Shown: positions 8,397-20,276 of the stretch, in pieces
Position numbering within the stretch: the stretch's first letter is position 1
Layout of the letters: the number at the start of each line of letters is the position of its first letter
Assembly (NCBI GenBank): GCA_026398535.1
Contig: JAPLSQ010000073.1
Coordinates: 1 to 64,000, forward strand
Direction: 5' to 3'
Length of the DNA stretch: 64,000 bases
Origin: Candidatus Sumerlaeota bacterium
GTDB lineage: Bacteria > Sumerlaeota > Sumerlaeia > Sumerlaeales > Sumerlaeaceae
The notes under the pieces: model-generated
Told to the model about the DNA's origin: nothing
Seen by the model: the letters and a program-made list of their open reading frames with translations, nothing else
The model's database searches: none
Program-made: the position numbers and the translations under genes

Positions 8397-9809
8397 ATGC
8401 GCGCTATTTGCACCGTTCTTGCCGTCTGTTTTGCCGTCCTTGCGGCCATCGCGGCGGCGGCTGAGGATGCCGGGGGGAAAATTGAACTGGCCAAGGCGGC
8501 CGATTCTCGCGCCTCGCATCCGGCGCCCAGCGGCTCTCCTGTCAAGCAGGATGCCTCACGCGGCGGCGCCCCGTCAGCAGAGCCGACAGCGCAGTCGCAA
8601 AACATCGGCGCGGTCCGGCCAAGCAACCTCGTGCTGCCGCAGATGGGCGTGAGCGCCTTTGATGGCGGCGCGGAGAGTGCAACGATTGCGGAGATCGTGC
8701 AAAATGACCTTGAATTGGCGGATGCCGCCATCAGGCCGCGCAACCAGCAGGCGGCAGCAGCCGCGGCGGCACAGGACAAGCAGTCCGGAGGCGTCAGCTA
8801 TGACGGCTGGGCGGCGGCGGGCGTCATGTATGTTCTGCGGGGCGTATTGAATGGCAGCGAGGCGCAGGCCGAGCTTTATGACATCGCGTCGAAACAGCGC
8901 GTGCTTGGCAACAACTACACAGGTTTCGCGCAGAAGGGCGCCCGCAAACTCGCCCATAAAATCGCCGATGACATCATGACAGCGCTCAGCAATCCGCCAG
9001 GCATCTTTTCCTCACAGATATGCTGCCTTATGGAACGGGGCGGCGGACGGCGCGAGGTCATGGTCATGGATGCCGATGGAGCGGGCGCGCGCCAGCTCAC
9101 AAATGAAGGCGCGATTGTCACATCCCCCGCATGGGGACGAAACGGAACGGAGATTTACTACACGTCCTATCGCGACAACAATCCGGATCTCTACGGTGTC
9201 ACCCTGGCGGGACAACGCTTCGAAATCAGCCGCAGACCGGGCCTCAACACCTCGCCCTCGTGGAGCGAGTCGCTGCAGAGAATCGCCGTCACGCTGTCAA
9301 AGGACGGCAACTCGGAGATCTACACCATGACACGCGACGGGCGCGACCTCGCCCGCCTGACAAACAGTCCCGACACCGACACAGCAACCGACTGGAGCCC
9401 CGACGGATCGCGCATCGCGTTCACATCCGATCGCGACGGCAAACCACAGATTTATGTCATGAGCGCAGGCGGCGGCGATGCCCAGCGCATCTCGGCCGGC
9501 GGCTACTGCGATTCACCTTCATGGAGTCCCGACAACCGCAAACTGGCCTATGTGGTCCGCGAGGGCGGCGAATTCAACATCTATGTGGCCGATCTCACCA
9601 GCGGCGGCCCCGCTGTCCAGCTCATGCGCGGACAGCGCGACAACAAGGACCCGGGCTGGGCGCCCGATTCAAAACACATCGTCTTCACATCCAATCGCGG
9701 CGGAGCCATGCAAATTTACATGATGAACACCGATGTGAAAACGGCGCACCAGCTCACGCGCAACGCCGCGGGATGCAGTTCGCCGGCATGGGGACCACTG
9801 ACCAGGTAA
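8397..9809 (+). CDS. TolB-like periplasmic beta-propeller protein
   Basis: A predicted exported protein of 470 residues. The chosen ATG at 8397 follows GGAG with a 10-base gap and begins a standard signal peptide (MRAICTVLAVCFAVLAAIAAAA). An upstream TTG at 8376 in the same frame is less likely. After an Ala-rich linker comes a TolB N-terminal-like domain (about residues 70-190), then a run of PD40/WD40-like blades, for example TDWSPDGSRIAFTSDRDG, SWSPDNRKLAYV and GWAPDSKHIVFTSNRGG. TolB works with Pal at the outer membrane during division. No tolA, tolQ, tolR or pal gene is near, so this may be a TolB paralogue. It converges with the DUF512 gene. Confidence 0.85.
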   Translation: MRAICTVLAVCFAVLAAIAAAAEDAGGKIELAKAADSRASHPAPSGSPVKQDASRGGAPSAEPTAQSQNIGAVRPSNLVLPQMGVSAFDGGAESATIAEIVQNDLELADAAIRPRNQQAAAAAAAQDKQSGGVSYDGWAAAGVMYVLRGVLNGSEAQAELYDIASKQRVLGNNYTGFAQKGARKLAHKIADDIMTALSNPPGIFSSQICCLMERGGGRREVMVMDADGAGARQLTNEGAIVTSPAWGRNGTEIYYTSYRDNNPDLYGVTLAGQRFEISRRPGLNTSPSWSESLQRIAVTLSKDGNSEIYTMTRDGRDLARLTNSPDTDTATDWSPDGSRIAFTSDRDGKPQIYVMSAGGGDAQRISAGGYCDSPSWSPDNRKLAYVVREGGEFNIYVADLTSGGPAVQLMRGQRDNKDPGWAPDSKHIVFTSNRGGAMQIYMMNTDVKTAHQLTRNAAGCSSPAWGPLTR

Positions 9810-9842
9810 AGCACGACATCCGAAACGGGCACGGGCATGCCG

Positions 9843-11195
9843 TCATCGCCCGAGCGCCGCGGCGATGAAACTCCCCGCGCTGACACCGCCTGATGCGACG
9901 TCCGCGCCTGCCGCCGCCTTGAGCTCATCGAAGAGCATGTCATCGAGGAACCGCGTATCCCACGGGCGCATGGCGTTTTCGGGAACAAGATACCTGTCGA
10001 ACCCCGGATTGGCGTGGATGGCACGCTCGAAATCGCGCCCGGGCAGAAGCCCGCTCACAGTCACATCGGCGCCAAACAGCGAATTGGCAACAGGCAACAG
10101 GGCCACGCTAAGATTGGCCGTCCTCTCGCGCATTTCATCCGCGAGCCGCTGGAGCGTCTTCACATTCATAGCGGTCGTGATGGCCGCCACGCGCAACAGC
10201 GAGGGAAGGCGCAGCGGCATCTCCGCGATGGCGCGGCGCATGTCCTGATAGAAAAGACTCACCATCCCGACACCGTTTGCAAGCTGGGGGAGTTCGTCAT
10301 GGCGCGCGTAAGATGGGGGGGTGCGGCCGGCGATGAGATAAAACTCGTCGCTGGCGAACACGAAAGGATTGCCAACGCTTTGGCGCAAATTCCGCTGGAG
10401 TCGGGCGCACTGCGCCAGAAACGCGCGCGCAAAATCAGGTTTCACCGGCTCAAGGCGCGGCAGACCGCGGCGGTGCGCCGTAAGACCAACCGGAACCACC
10501 GCGGCCGTGCTGATTCCCGGATAAAGAGCGGCCAGTTCCGCCACGGTGCGCTCAAGAACGGCGCCATCGTTGATGCCCGGGCACAGGACGATCTGGGTGT
10601 GGATCACAATGCCGGCGCGCGTGAGACGCCGCAACAGCGGCATGATGGGGGCGATGCCCTTCCTTCCCAGAAGCGTTTCGCGCACGGAAGGCTCCGTGGC
10701 GTGGATGCTGAAATAGAGGGGCGACAGCTTCATGCGCATGATGCGCCGCAGGTCTTCCGGCGCCAGGTTGCCGCCCGTAATGTAGTTGCCGTGCAGAAAC
10801 GAAAGCCGGTAGTCCTCGTCCCTGACGTAAAGCTCACGGCGCAATCCGCGCGGTAACTGGCGCACAAAACAGAAGACGCACTTGTTCTGGCAGGTTTTGA
10901 CGGGAAACGGCTCGAGTTCCAGACCGACAGGCTCATCAAAAGACTTCAGGATGACGGCTGCGCGCACGCGATTGTCGTGAACGCATCTCCAATGAACACG
11001 CGCGCGCAGGACGGTTTCATGGAATCGGATGTCGATGGCGTCGCGGATCGGGTGGCTATTGATGGAGATTATATGATCGCCCGCATGAATGCCCGCGCGC
11101 GCCGCGTGCGAATCGGGATCAACATGCACTATTCTCACACCCGCGCGCGCGCCATCCTGAAGATCGCATGACTTTTGCGCCGCCTTGTTGGGCAT
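9843..11195 (-). CDS. PDZ / radical SAM / DUF512 protein
   Basis: A cytosolic protein of about 450 residues with three parts: an N-terminal PDZ-like domain (HAARAGIHAGDHIISINSHP, about residues 30-50), a radical-SAM-like cluster motif C102-x3-C106-x2-C109 (CQNKCVFC) followed by QLPRGLRRELYVRDEDYRLS, and a C-terminal DUF512 region with a conserved DEFYLIAG-type segment. The family is widespread but its reaction is not established. The ATG at 11195 is preferred over an in-frame TTG at 11237, because the TTG would overlap the start of the divergent gene. The motif order and length match the family well. No partner genes suggest a substrate. Confidence 0.88.
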   Translation of the reverse strand: MPNKAAQKSCDLQDGARAGVRIVHVDPDSHAARAGIHAGDHIISINSHPIRDAIDIRFHETVLRARVHWRCVHDNRVRAAVILKSFDEPVGLELEPFPVKTCQNKCVFCFVRQLPRGLRRELYVRDEDYRLSFLHGNYITGGNLAPEDLRRIMRMKLSPLYFSIHATEPSVRETLLGRKGIAPIMPLLRRLTRAGIVIHTQIVLCPGINDGAVLERTVAELAALYPGISTAAVVPVGLTAHRRGLPRLEPVKPDFARAFLAQCARLQRNLRQSVGNPFVFASDEFYLIAGRTPPSYARHDELPQLANGVGMVSLFYQDMRRAIAEMPLRLPSLLRVAAITTAMNVKTLQRLADEMRERTANLSVALLPVANSLFGADVTVSGLLPGRDFERAIHANPGFDRYLVPENAMRPWDTRFLDDMLFDELKAAAGADVASGGVSAGSFIAAALGR

Positions 11196-11236
11196 GAAAT
11201 GGAGTAAAAGCGGGCGCGACAAGTATTTTGAAAGCA

Positions 11237-13000
11237 ATGATCATAAACCGCCGCCTGTTATTGCTTTCATTGCTTGTGGCAATGTTTGCCGCGTGTTGCC
11301 ATGCGGATGAAGTTGTGCTCAACAACGGCAGCGTGATCCGCGGAACCATCGAATCACAAACCGCTGAGCGCCTGCGGATCAAAACACAGGAAGGTCTGCT
11401 GGCGCTTCCCTCAGCGTCGGTCCGGAAAATCACGCGAAGCGCGCCTGAGGAAAACATTTTCAACTCGTTTCAGCAGGCTCTCGCGCGGGGCGACATCAAA
11501 AGCGCATTCGAAGAGATCGACCGCTATGGATCAGCCGCGTTCCCGCGCGCGGATCTCGACAAGGCGATTCTGCAATGTGAGGGGCCGGTTCTCGGCAAGG
11601 CGTCCGCGGCCCGCGCCGAGGAGGCAATGCGTTTTGCGCGGCATGTGCGCGAACGACCAACCTCGGCGCCCGAGGAGCTGGGACTCTTGCTGGCGCAATA
11701 TTTCGCGGCGCAGAGCAATACCGCTGAAGCCCTGGCACAATACCGCTCCCTGTCACCGCGGTTTCTTGCCCGGAATCCGGCCGCGCGCGATGCAGCGGCC
11801 GTGCTCGCGGCGGCGGAGGTGAGGGAGGCGCTTGACGCGGGCGACGCCGATCGCGGCTTGGACGCCCTGCGCGCACAGGCCCAGTTCGCGCCCGACGGCG
11901 TGAGCACACAATCTGTTTCCGCCGCGCTCTTCCTGAACGAGGCGTCGGCGCTGGAGCGACGGGGCGATTATGCTGCCGCATGCGGCGTTTTGTGTGAAAA
12001 ACTGCGGCCCCTGGCGCTGGTCATGGCGCGGGAGCAGGCGATGAAAATCCTCAAGCGCGCCGAAATTGACACGACCGGTTCTGAGCTGTCGCAGACTTTT
12101 GACAAGGTATTGCTTTGCTTTGATGATTCGCCGCCCGCGGCGGAACTGGCGCCTGTGCTTGAGCGCCAGTCGGCGGCGCTGGCGCGCATGGGACGCCTTG
12201 ATGATGCCATGGCCGCGGCGGAGCGCCTGTCGGCGCTGAATGCCGATGCGGGCGCAGCGGCGCAGCACCGCGTCGAGTATGCGCGCCGCGCGGAAAAGCT
12301 GGCGTCGGACGATTATCTCGGCCATTACGAGCTTGGCATCTGGGCATGGAAAGTCATGAGCCTCCGGCCGGAAGCGCGCCAGCAATTCCTTATCACGCGC
12401 AACAGCCGCGATCTGAGGGAAAATGCCGGCCTGCAAATTCAGCTCATGAGCGTCGTCGAGGAGAAGGAGTGCTTCGAAAAATTGTCCAAACTGTTGGTGG
12501 ACAAGCAATACGCGCAGGTCATGAAGATGGCGAAGGAGTTCAGCGAACGCTACCCCCGAAGCGAGCTCACAACCGATGTCAAAACGCTTGGAGAACTGGC
12601 GCGTTTTCAGTCCCAGCACGCATCCAGCTTCAGGCCCGCCCAGGCCGACGCATTGTATCAAAACGCCGAGCGCATGTATCTGCAGGAACGGTATTCCGAC
12701 GCGCTCGACTGTTTAAATCGTCTCGAAACGGATTATCCCGACACAGAATCCGGCAGACGGGCATCCGCCATACGGGAGAAAATTGTTGTGCGCATGCAAC
12801 GGCGCGGCAACATTGCGGGCGCCAGCGCCTTCTCTCCCTCTCTCGTCCCTCACAATCGCGAAACGACAACCGTCCGGACAACACAATACGCCCCGGACGC
12901 GCGCACTCAGGGATTGGTTGAAATCCGGCGTCTTTCCGACGGCTTGAGCATAGGAATTGTTGCGCCGGATAAATCAACGCCGTCATCTCAGCGCCGGTAA
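11237..13000 (+). CDS. Exported protein with Sm-like N-terminal module and TPR-like repeats
   Basis: A 587-residue protein with a signal peptide (MIINRRLLLLSLLVAMFAACCHA). Mature residues 24-67 (DEVVLNNGSVIRGTIESQ... LPSASVRKI) resemble small Sm-like beta-barrels often found at the start of exported proteins in PVC-type bacteria. The rest is Ala/Glu/Arg-rich helix with several TPR-like pairs, the clearest near the end (ADALYQNAERMYLQERYSDA). ATG 11237 was chosen; a TTG at 11228 in frame is possible. The gene is divergent from the DUF512 gene by about 40 bases. A cysteine pair sits at the signal peptide cleavage region, so processing as a lipoprotein is conceivable but lacks a good lipobox. 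Function unknown; a scaffold role is inference. Confidence 0.7.
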   Translation: MIINRRLLLLSLLVAMFAACCHADEVVLNNGSVIRGTIESQTAERLRIKTQEGLLALPSASVRKITRSAPEENIFNSFQQALARGDIKSAFEEIDRYGSAAFPRADLDKAILQCEGPVLGKASAARAEEAMRFARHVRERPTSAPEELGLLLAQYFAAQSNTAEALAQYRSLSPRFLARNPAARDAAAVLAAAEVREALDAGDADRGLDALRAQAQFAPDGVSTQSVSAALFLNEASALERRGDYAAACGVLCEKLRPLALVMAREQAMKILKRAEIDTTGSELSQTFDKVLLCFDDSPPAAELAPVLERQSAALARMGRLDDAMAAAERLSALNADAGAAAQHRVEYARRAEKLASDDYLGHYELGIWAWKVMSLRPEARQQFLITRNSRDLRENAGLQIQLMSVVEEKECFEKLSKLLVDKQYAQVMKMAKEFSERYPRSELTTDVKTLGELARFQSQHASSFRPAQADALYQNAERMYLQERYSDALDCLNRLETDYPDTESGRRASAIREKIVVRMQRRGNIAGASAFSPSLVPHNRETTTVRTTQYAPDARTQGLVEIRRLSDGLSIGIVAPDKSTPSSQRR

Positions 13001-13151
13001 TCGAAGTGCTGATCATGTTTCGTGGTTTCATACGGCGGACTTCCTTGCCCCAGCCAGGACAATTGCCGTCCCGCCTCGCGTTCCGTGGTTGTACGTGTTC
13101 TCCTGCATGTCATCAATAGAAAGTGCGGCATTCCTGAGAGGTTTTGTAATG

Positions 13152-13188
13152 AAAAAAAGGGGCGTGGCCTTGTTGGCGGTCCGCCCCT
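13152..13188 (-). terminator. Rho-independent terminator of ppdK
   Basis: Read on the minus strand, the 7-bp stem AGGGGCG/CGCCCCT (13182-13188 with 13158-13164) is followed directly by a run of seven T. It lies about 30 bases past the ppdK stop codon, in the right orientation. Confidence 0.85.
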
Positions 13189-13216
13189 CACTATTTTGGT
13201 TGTGTGAAAACTGGCG

Positions 13217-16039
<2,823 letters not shown>

Positions 16040-16202
16040 TAAAAGGCTCCTCCTGTTTGTTTACGCGAATTCGTTTTTTGTGTTCCGAGTCGGAAGCGTC
16101 GGCAGGCGGTCGGGGGTTGTCAAAAACTATTTGCGCCCCGCAACCGGTTCAACAGACCAATGCTTGACTTCGCATATCTGTTGTTGGATGCGTCCAATTA
16201 TC

Positions 16203-16847
16203 ATGACACGAAAACTGATTCAGACGGTACGGACCGCCCTCGCGGGCGTCCTGATTGCTATACTCCTCCAAGGGTGCGGGAATTCGCCGGAACAACGATT
16301 AGTCGAGCAAAACCGCGGCCGCTCGGCGCGCGCCACAGCCGCAAGGATGCACCTGCGCCAGCTCGAAGAGAAACTGCGGCACATCGAAATCGAGCAGGAA
16401 CTGCTGAAAAAACAGGTCGAAGCCGCCAAAGCCGACCTTACGGCCGCAAGGGACATACTGGCCTCAATCGCCGACAAATATCCCGTTCTGCGCGAAACCA
16501 CTGGCGTCCTCACAATGACCCAGGCCGAAACCGATGCCGAAACCGGCCAGACGCAAAAGCAAACCGCTGAGCGAAACGTCATCAGCACGATCCTTATCAT
16601 ACTCTTCATCGTGTTTGTCATCGTGTGGCTGCTGAAAATCTGGCGCGACAAGACAAGGCACGAAACAGAAGGCGAGGCGCCCGACGGATTCAACACCGCG
16701 ACCGCCAGCGCTCCCGCCGCTGAGCAAGCCGCACAGACGTTCACATATCCCCGCGATTATAAGGCGCCCATCGATGCAGGCGGACAATCCGCCGCGGCAG
16801 GTGAATCCGTGGAACAACCGCCAGACAAACCGCCACCGGCGGATTAA
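16203..16847 (+). CDS. Coiled-coil lipoprotein with one transmembrane segment
   Basis: A 214-residue protein of no recognised family. From ATG 16203 it has a basic start, a hydrophobic segment and a lipobox ending ILLQGC (Cys near residue 24), so it is probably a lipoprotein. It continues with a charged helix of coiled-coil type (MHLRQLEEKLRHIEIEQELL, about residues 50-70), a second hydrophobic segment (ISTILIILFIVFVIVWLLKI, about residues 130-149) and a Pro/Ala-rich polar tail. The frame is open further upstream, but that extension is not membrane-like and lacks a better start. A combined lipid anchor and transmembrane helix is unusual. It lies 79 bases upstream of pyrD on the same strand. 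Confidence 0.6.
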   Translation: MTRKLIQTVRTALAGVLIAILLQGCGNSPEQRLVEQNRGRSARATAARMHLRQLEEKLRHIEIEQELLKKQVEAAKADLTAARDILASIADKYPVLRETTGVLTMTQAETDAETGQTQKQTAERNVISTILIILFIVFVIVWLLKIWRDKTRHETEGEAPDGFNTATASAPAAEQAAQTFTYPRDYKAPIDAGGQSAAAGESVEQPPDKPPPAD

Positions 16848-16926
16848 TCGGGCGTGTCACTCCATGCGACGCCACAACGCGCGGATGAAAGACGGAAAAT
16901 GATGTTAACAGCAGCGCATTGTTCAC

Positions 16927-17844
16927 ATGGCTGACCTCTCTGCCCGCATAGGCTCTCTCTGCTTGAAGAATCCCGTCACCGTGGCGTCTGGAACATTCGG
17001 TTATGGGCTCGAATTCGCGGAGTTTTATGATCCCTCGATCCTTGGCGCAATCTTTCTTAAAGGGCTGACCCTTCTGCCGCGCGCCGGCAATGAAATCCCT
17101 CGGCTCGTCGAAACGCCCAGCGGACTCATCAACTCGATCGGCCTTCAGAACATCGGTATCGATGAATTCGCGGCAAGGAAATGGCGCGAGCTGGAAGACA
17201 TTGATTCCGCCATCTGCGTCAACATCAGCGGCACAACTGTCGGGGAATATGAGGAGCTCGCGGACAGGGCTTCGCGTGTGCCCATCGTGCGCGCCATCGA
17301 GGTCAACGTCTCATGCCCTAACATCAGCCACGGCGGCGTCGAATTCGGCCGTACCCCGGCCATGGTGCGCGAGATTACGGCAAAGTGCGCAGCCGCCAGC
17401 CGAGTGCCCGTGCTTGTGAAACTGACGCCCAACATAAGCGACATCGTCGAAATCGCCGCGGCGGCGATGGAAGCAGGCGCGGCGGGCGTGACGCTTGTCA
17501 ACACATTCCTGGCGATGGCCATCGATGCCGAAAAACGCAGGCCCGTGTTGAGCAATGTGATGGGAGGATTGAGCGGTCCGGCGATCAAGCCGATCGCGTT
17601 GCGCATGGTCTGGCAGGTCTGGCGCGCGCTGCGATGCCCCATCATCGGAATGGGCGGCATCATGACGGGGACTGACGCCATCGAGTTCATGCTGGCGGGC
17701 GCAAGCGCCATCAGCGTTGGAACAGCGAACTTTGTCAATCCCGCCGCCGGACGCGATATTCTGAGTGAAATCGGCGGCTACTGCGAACGCCATGGCATCA
17801 ACCGCGTCAGCGAACTCATCGGCGCAGCGCATCATGACAAGTAA
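16927..17844 (+). CDS. pyrD: Dihydroorotate dehydrogenase, class 1B type catalytic subunit
   Basis: Oxidises dihydroorotate to orotate in pyrimidine synthesis. The 305-residue cytosolic protein has the FMN barrel of class 1 enzymes: ASGTFGYG near the N-terminus, NSIGLQN, the catalytic loop NVSCPN with Cys130, and the phosphate-binding GMGGIMTG. Cys rather than Ser as the catalytic base marks class 1. The GGIMTGTDAIEFMLAGA segment and length fit the 1B form, which normally pairs with an iron-sulfur/FAD subunit (PyrK) and uses NAD. No pyrK is adjacent, so the electron acceptor partner must be elsewhere. No other pyr gene is near. The start ATG lies close behind the lipoprotein gene. Confidence 0.93.
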   Translation: MADLSARIGSLCLKNPVTVASGTFGYGLEFAEFYDPSILGAIFLKGLTLLPRAGNEIPRLVETPSGLINSIGLQNIGIDEFAARKWRELEDIDSAICVNISGTTVGEYEELADRASRVPIVRAIEVNVSCPNISHGGVEFGRTPAMVREITAKCAAASRVPVLVKLTPNISDIVEIAAAAMEAGAAGVTLVNTFLAMAIDAEKRRPVLSNVMGGLSGPAIKPIALRMVWQVWRALRCPIIGMGGIMTGTDAIEFMLAGASAISVGTANFVNPAAGRDILSEIGGYCERHGINRVSELIGAAHHDK

Positions 17845-17912
17845 GAAATAAGAGCGGCCAGCACATTCAATCCTTGTCAGTATGCATTGGTTATGCGAAG
17901 CATGAATACGAA

Positions 17913-18899
17913 TCAGACGCTTTTCTTGTTCCGGATCATTCCCATGATGCTTGCCGTGTCGAGAGTTCGCGATTTAGCCTCCACTTCGCCGGCATGCTTC
18001 GCGTACACGTCCTTTGCGCCAATGACTTCCTTCTGAAACAGTTCCTTAAGGGCAGCCATTTTTAGTTGCCGTCCAGAGGAGTAGTATGATTTTGCCACTT
18101 TGCCCAAGGCGTATGTGGACGCAAACGAGACGGCTGCGCCTGTTGCGCCGTCGGCCACGCCGCCGGCCAGGCTTCCGCCAACTCCCTTGAAAAGATTGCC
18201 CAGGAATTTGCGTGCGACGCCTTCGAAAACCTGTGAGGTCATGCCAACGCCAACCGTGGCCAGCAGTTCCTTGATGTGACCACGGTCGAGCTGGTAGCCG
18301 TAGGACTTTCCGATGTTGAAGACCATCCTCATCTGGAGCGGGATGATGGCGACGGTGGACAGTGATTGCGGCAACAGTTCGAGTCCCCCGCAGATGATGG
18401 CATTCCTGAGGATTGATGAATCAACCTCTGCGCTAATCGCTTCAGTGGCAAGGGGCGCTTCGTTCGATGCGGCAGGCGCAGGTTGCGGTTGAGCGTCCGT
18501 TTTCACGGGATCCACAGCATAAGGCGTCTCCATGCCGCCGGTGATTGACTCCGCCTCTTCCTGTACTTTCCTCGCTTCAGGGACGGAGAGTTGCAGGGCT
18601 CCGCGCAGTTTCTCGAGGAATTCGCGTTCTTCAGATGTTGTCACGTCATCGGCGTCGCAAATGGACACGGCCATTTCGAATGCCAGTTGGCGAAGTTCAG
18701 GTTGTTGCAGCGCGGCAGCTTCTTTTTCCAGTGTGGTCTGATGAAGCAGAACCCGCTGAAAAATGGCTGCCTGACCGGGAATCTCCAGGCTCTCGAACAC
18801 TTCCTTCAACTTCTCTTGCTCTTCTTCGCCTTTGGCGCCGTCAGCGAATGCGGCCATCAGGCAGATGGCGCCGATTGCGGCTTTCTCGTGGTTTTCCAT
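17913..18899 (-). CDS. TerB-like / DUF697-like protein
   Basis: A 328-residue protein in two parts. Residues 1-110 are helical and resemble the TerB/DUF533 type (IGAICLMAAFADG ... SICDADDVTTSEEREFLEKL). After a Pro/Ala/Glu linker, residues 170-300 resemble DUF697 (YcjF C-terminal type): a hydrophobic Ala/Gly-rich region with LPQSLSTVAIIPLQMRMVFNIGKSYGY and KELLATVGVGM. Proteins of this sort are membrane-associated and poorly understood. The ATG is preceded by GGAG nine bases upstream. The gene follows the YugP-type protease on the same strand, 82 bases downstream, so the two may be cotranscribed. Tellurite resistance should not be assumed from the TerB resemblance. Confidence 0.6.
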   Translation of the reverse strand: MENHEKAAIGAICLMAAFADGAKGEEEQEKLKEVFESLEIPGQAAIFQRVLLHQTTLEKEAAALQQPELRQLAFEMAVSICDADDVTTSEEREFLEKLRGALQLSVPEARKVQEEAESITGGMETPYAVDPVKTDAQPQPAPAASNEAPLATEAISAEVDSSILRNAIICGGLELLPQSLSTVAIIPLQMRMVFNIGKSYGYQLDRGHIKELLATVGVGMTSQVFEGVARKFLGNLFKGVGGSLAGGVADGATGAAVSFASTYALGKVAKSYYSSGRQLKMAALKELFQKEVIGAKDVYAKHAGEVEAKSRTLDTASIMGMIRNKKSV

Positions 18900-18981
18900 G
18901 TGTTTCTTCTCCGTAAATTGTGTGAACGATGTTTGTTTGCAGACGGGATCGCCGATCCCATCCGTGTCAGCAACGGCGCGT

Positions 18982-19662
18982 TTACTCCCTGCGCCCGAAG
19001 ATCATCATCGCATAATAGAGCAGGTTGACCAGCGCCGCGACGGCGGCCGCGACGTAGGTCATGGCGGCGGCGCTCAGCACGGAACGCACCGCCGATGCCT
19101 CCGCCGCGCCGTTGACGATGCCGAGGTTTGACACCATTTCCCGGGCGCGCGCCGAGGCGTTGAACTCAACGGGCAGGTTGATGATCTGAAAAACAACAAC
19201 GGCGGCAAAAAGAATCAAGCCCACCAGCGACAGACCCGTCATGTGCAGGAACAATCCGGCGATGATCAGGATGTAGCCAAGACTTGAGCCGATGGTGGCC
19301 GTGGGCACCACGGCGTTGCGCAGCACCAAGGGGGCGTAACTCTTCGCATCCTGTATGGCATGGCCCACCTCGTGGCATGCCACGCCGACGGCCGCAAGCG
19401 AGCTGTTGTCGTAAACCTCGGAACTCAGGCGCAGCACCTTCTTGCGGGGATCATAGTGGTCGGTGAGGAATCCATCGACTCTCTCTATGGCGACCTTGCG
19501 GTCCAGCCCGTTTGCCCTGAGCATGGTCATTGCGGCCTGCGCGCCGGTCATGCCTGAGCTGGCGGGCTCTTTGCTGTATTTGCCATAGACGCTCTTCACC
19601 TTGAATTGAGCGTACAGGCTGAACAGCAGCGTCGGCAGGAAGACAAGTATGAGATACATCAT
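18982..19662 (-). CDS. Membrane zinc metallopeptidase, YugP family
   Basis: A 226-residue membrane protein with an N-terminal transmembrane helix, the zinc-binding HExxH motif as HEVGH (His97-Glu98...His101) in a YDNSSLAAVGVACHEVGHAI context, two central membrane helices, the family segment NLPVEFNASARA and a C-terminal membrane helix. This matches the YugP type (peptidase M50-like fold, substrates not known). ATG 19662 was chosen because AGGAG precedes it by ten bases; a GTG eight codons upstream is less likely. Transcribed towards the TerB/DUF697-like gene. Confidence 0.88.
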   Translation of the reverse strand: MMYLILVFLPTLLFSLYAQFKVKSVYGKYSKEPASSGMTGAQAAMTMLRANGLDRKVAIERVDGFLTDHYDPRKKVLRLSSEVYDNSSLAAVGVACHEVGHAIQDAKSYAPLVLRNAVVPTATIGSSLGYILIIAGLFLHMTGLSLVGLILFAAVVVFQIINLPVEFNASARAREMVSNLGIVNGAAEASAVRSVLSAAAMTYVAAAVAALVNLLYYAMMIFGRRE

Positions 19663-20276
19663 TTGTTCGTTGCTCCTTTGTGGCACATTGTGGATGGGAT
19701 TGTCGGTCCCCAGCCTGTAAGGTTATTCAACCGGCATGTTGTAGACGGAATTGCCGATGCCATCCCCAGCCGATCCCGTCCATCGTGAGGGGCCTGTCAG
19801 GCATGGGTTGGAGGGCGGAAAACGCCAGCGGTGAAATCGTCGGCGGGAATCGGAATGTCCGCGGCAAGTATAGCCTGTGTGAAACACCTCGCGCTGTCGC
19901 CAGCGGACTTGGCGTCACCATGCGGAAACAGTTGATCGTGAAAAAGTTGTTCAACGCGCGCGGAGTCTGACATGTCATGCGCAAGGTTGCATTCTGCGGC
20001 ATGGCATGCGTATACGATGCTGGCGGCAACAACCACCTGCAACACCCAGAAAGTGGCCGCAACGAAAAAGCGGCGGTATGAGGCTGCGCGAAACATGGTC
20101 ATTTCAGGCAGTCATACACTGCACAGCGACAGATGTTCGAAGAGCATATGAGCGCATGAAGGCTTGTCCAACAGCATGTGAGCGCTTTCATTCATCTCCA
20201 TGCGCTGATAGTGGTTGCGAATCAAATCGGCAGGCGGTGTTACCCTTATGACAACATTTTTTCATGGAGCGGCAGA
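19663..20276. other. Intergenic region upstream of aspS
   Basis: About 610 bases without a secure gene. It includes the weak small reading frame at 19797-20102 on the minus strand. It also holds two near-identical 13-base direct repeats, AGCATATGAGCGC (20143-20155) and AGCATGTGAGCGC (20173-20185), whose starts are exactly 30 bases apart. I see no T-box or other tRNA-like leader. Confidence 0.45.
19797..20102 (-). CDS. Possible small exported protein
   Basis: A 101-residue reading frame on the minus strand with a signal-peptide-like start: basic residues (SYRRFF), a hydrophobic core (VAATFWVLQVVVAASIVYA) and a possible cleavage site before AECN. The rest is polar with no recognised motif. There is no ribosome binding site before the ATG. 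It lies upstream of the YugP gene on the same strand with a 134-base gap. It could be real, but evidence beyond the signal peptide pattern is lacking. Confidence 0.35.
   Translation of the reverse strand: MTMFRAASYRRFFVAATFWVLQVVVAASIVYACHAAECNLAHDMSDSARVEQLFHDQLFPHGDAKSAGDSARCFTQAILAADIPIPADDFTAGVFRPPTHA

Noticed and set aside
16150-16202. Promoter built on TTGACTTC, also present near 30349
   Set aside because: Both sites have a TTGACT box 34-40 bases before the start codon, but no acceptable -10 element at normal spacing.
20100-20276. T-box leader for aspS
   Set aside because: No antiterminator T-box sequence or terminator hairpin was found; only two direct repeats.
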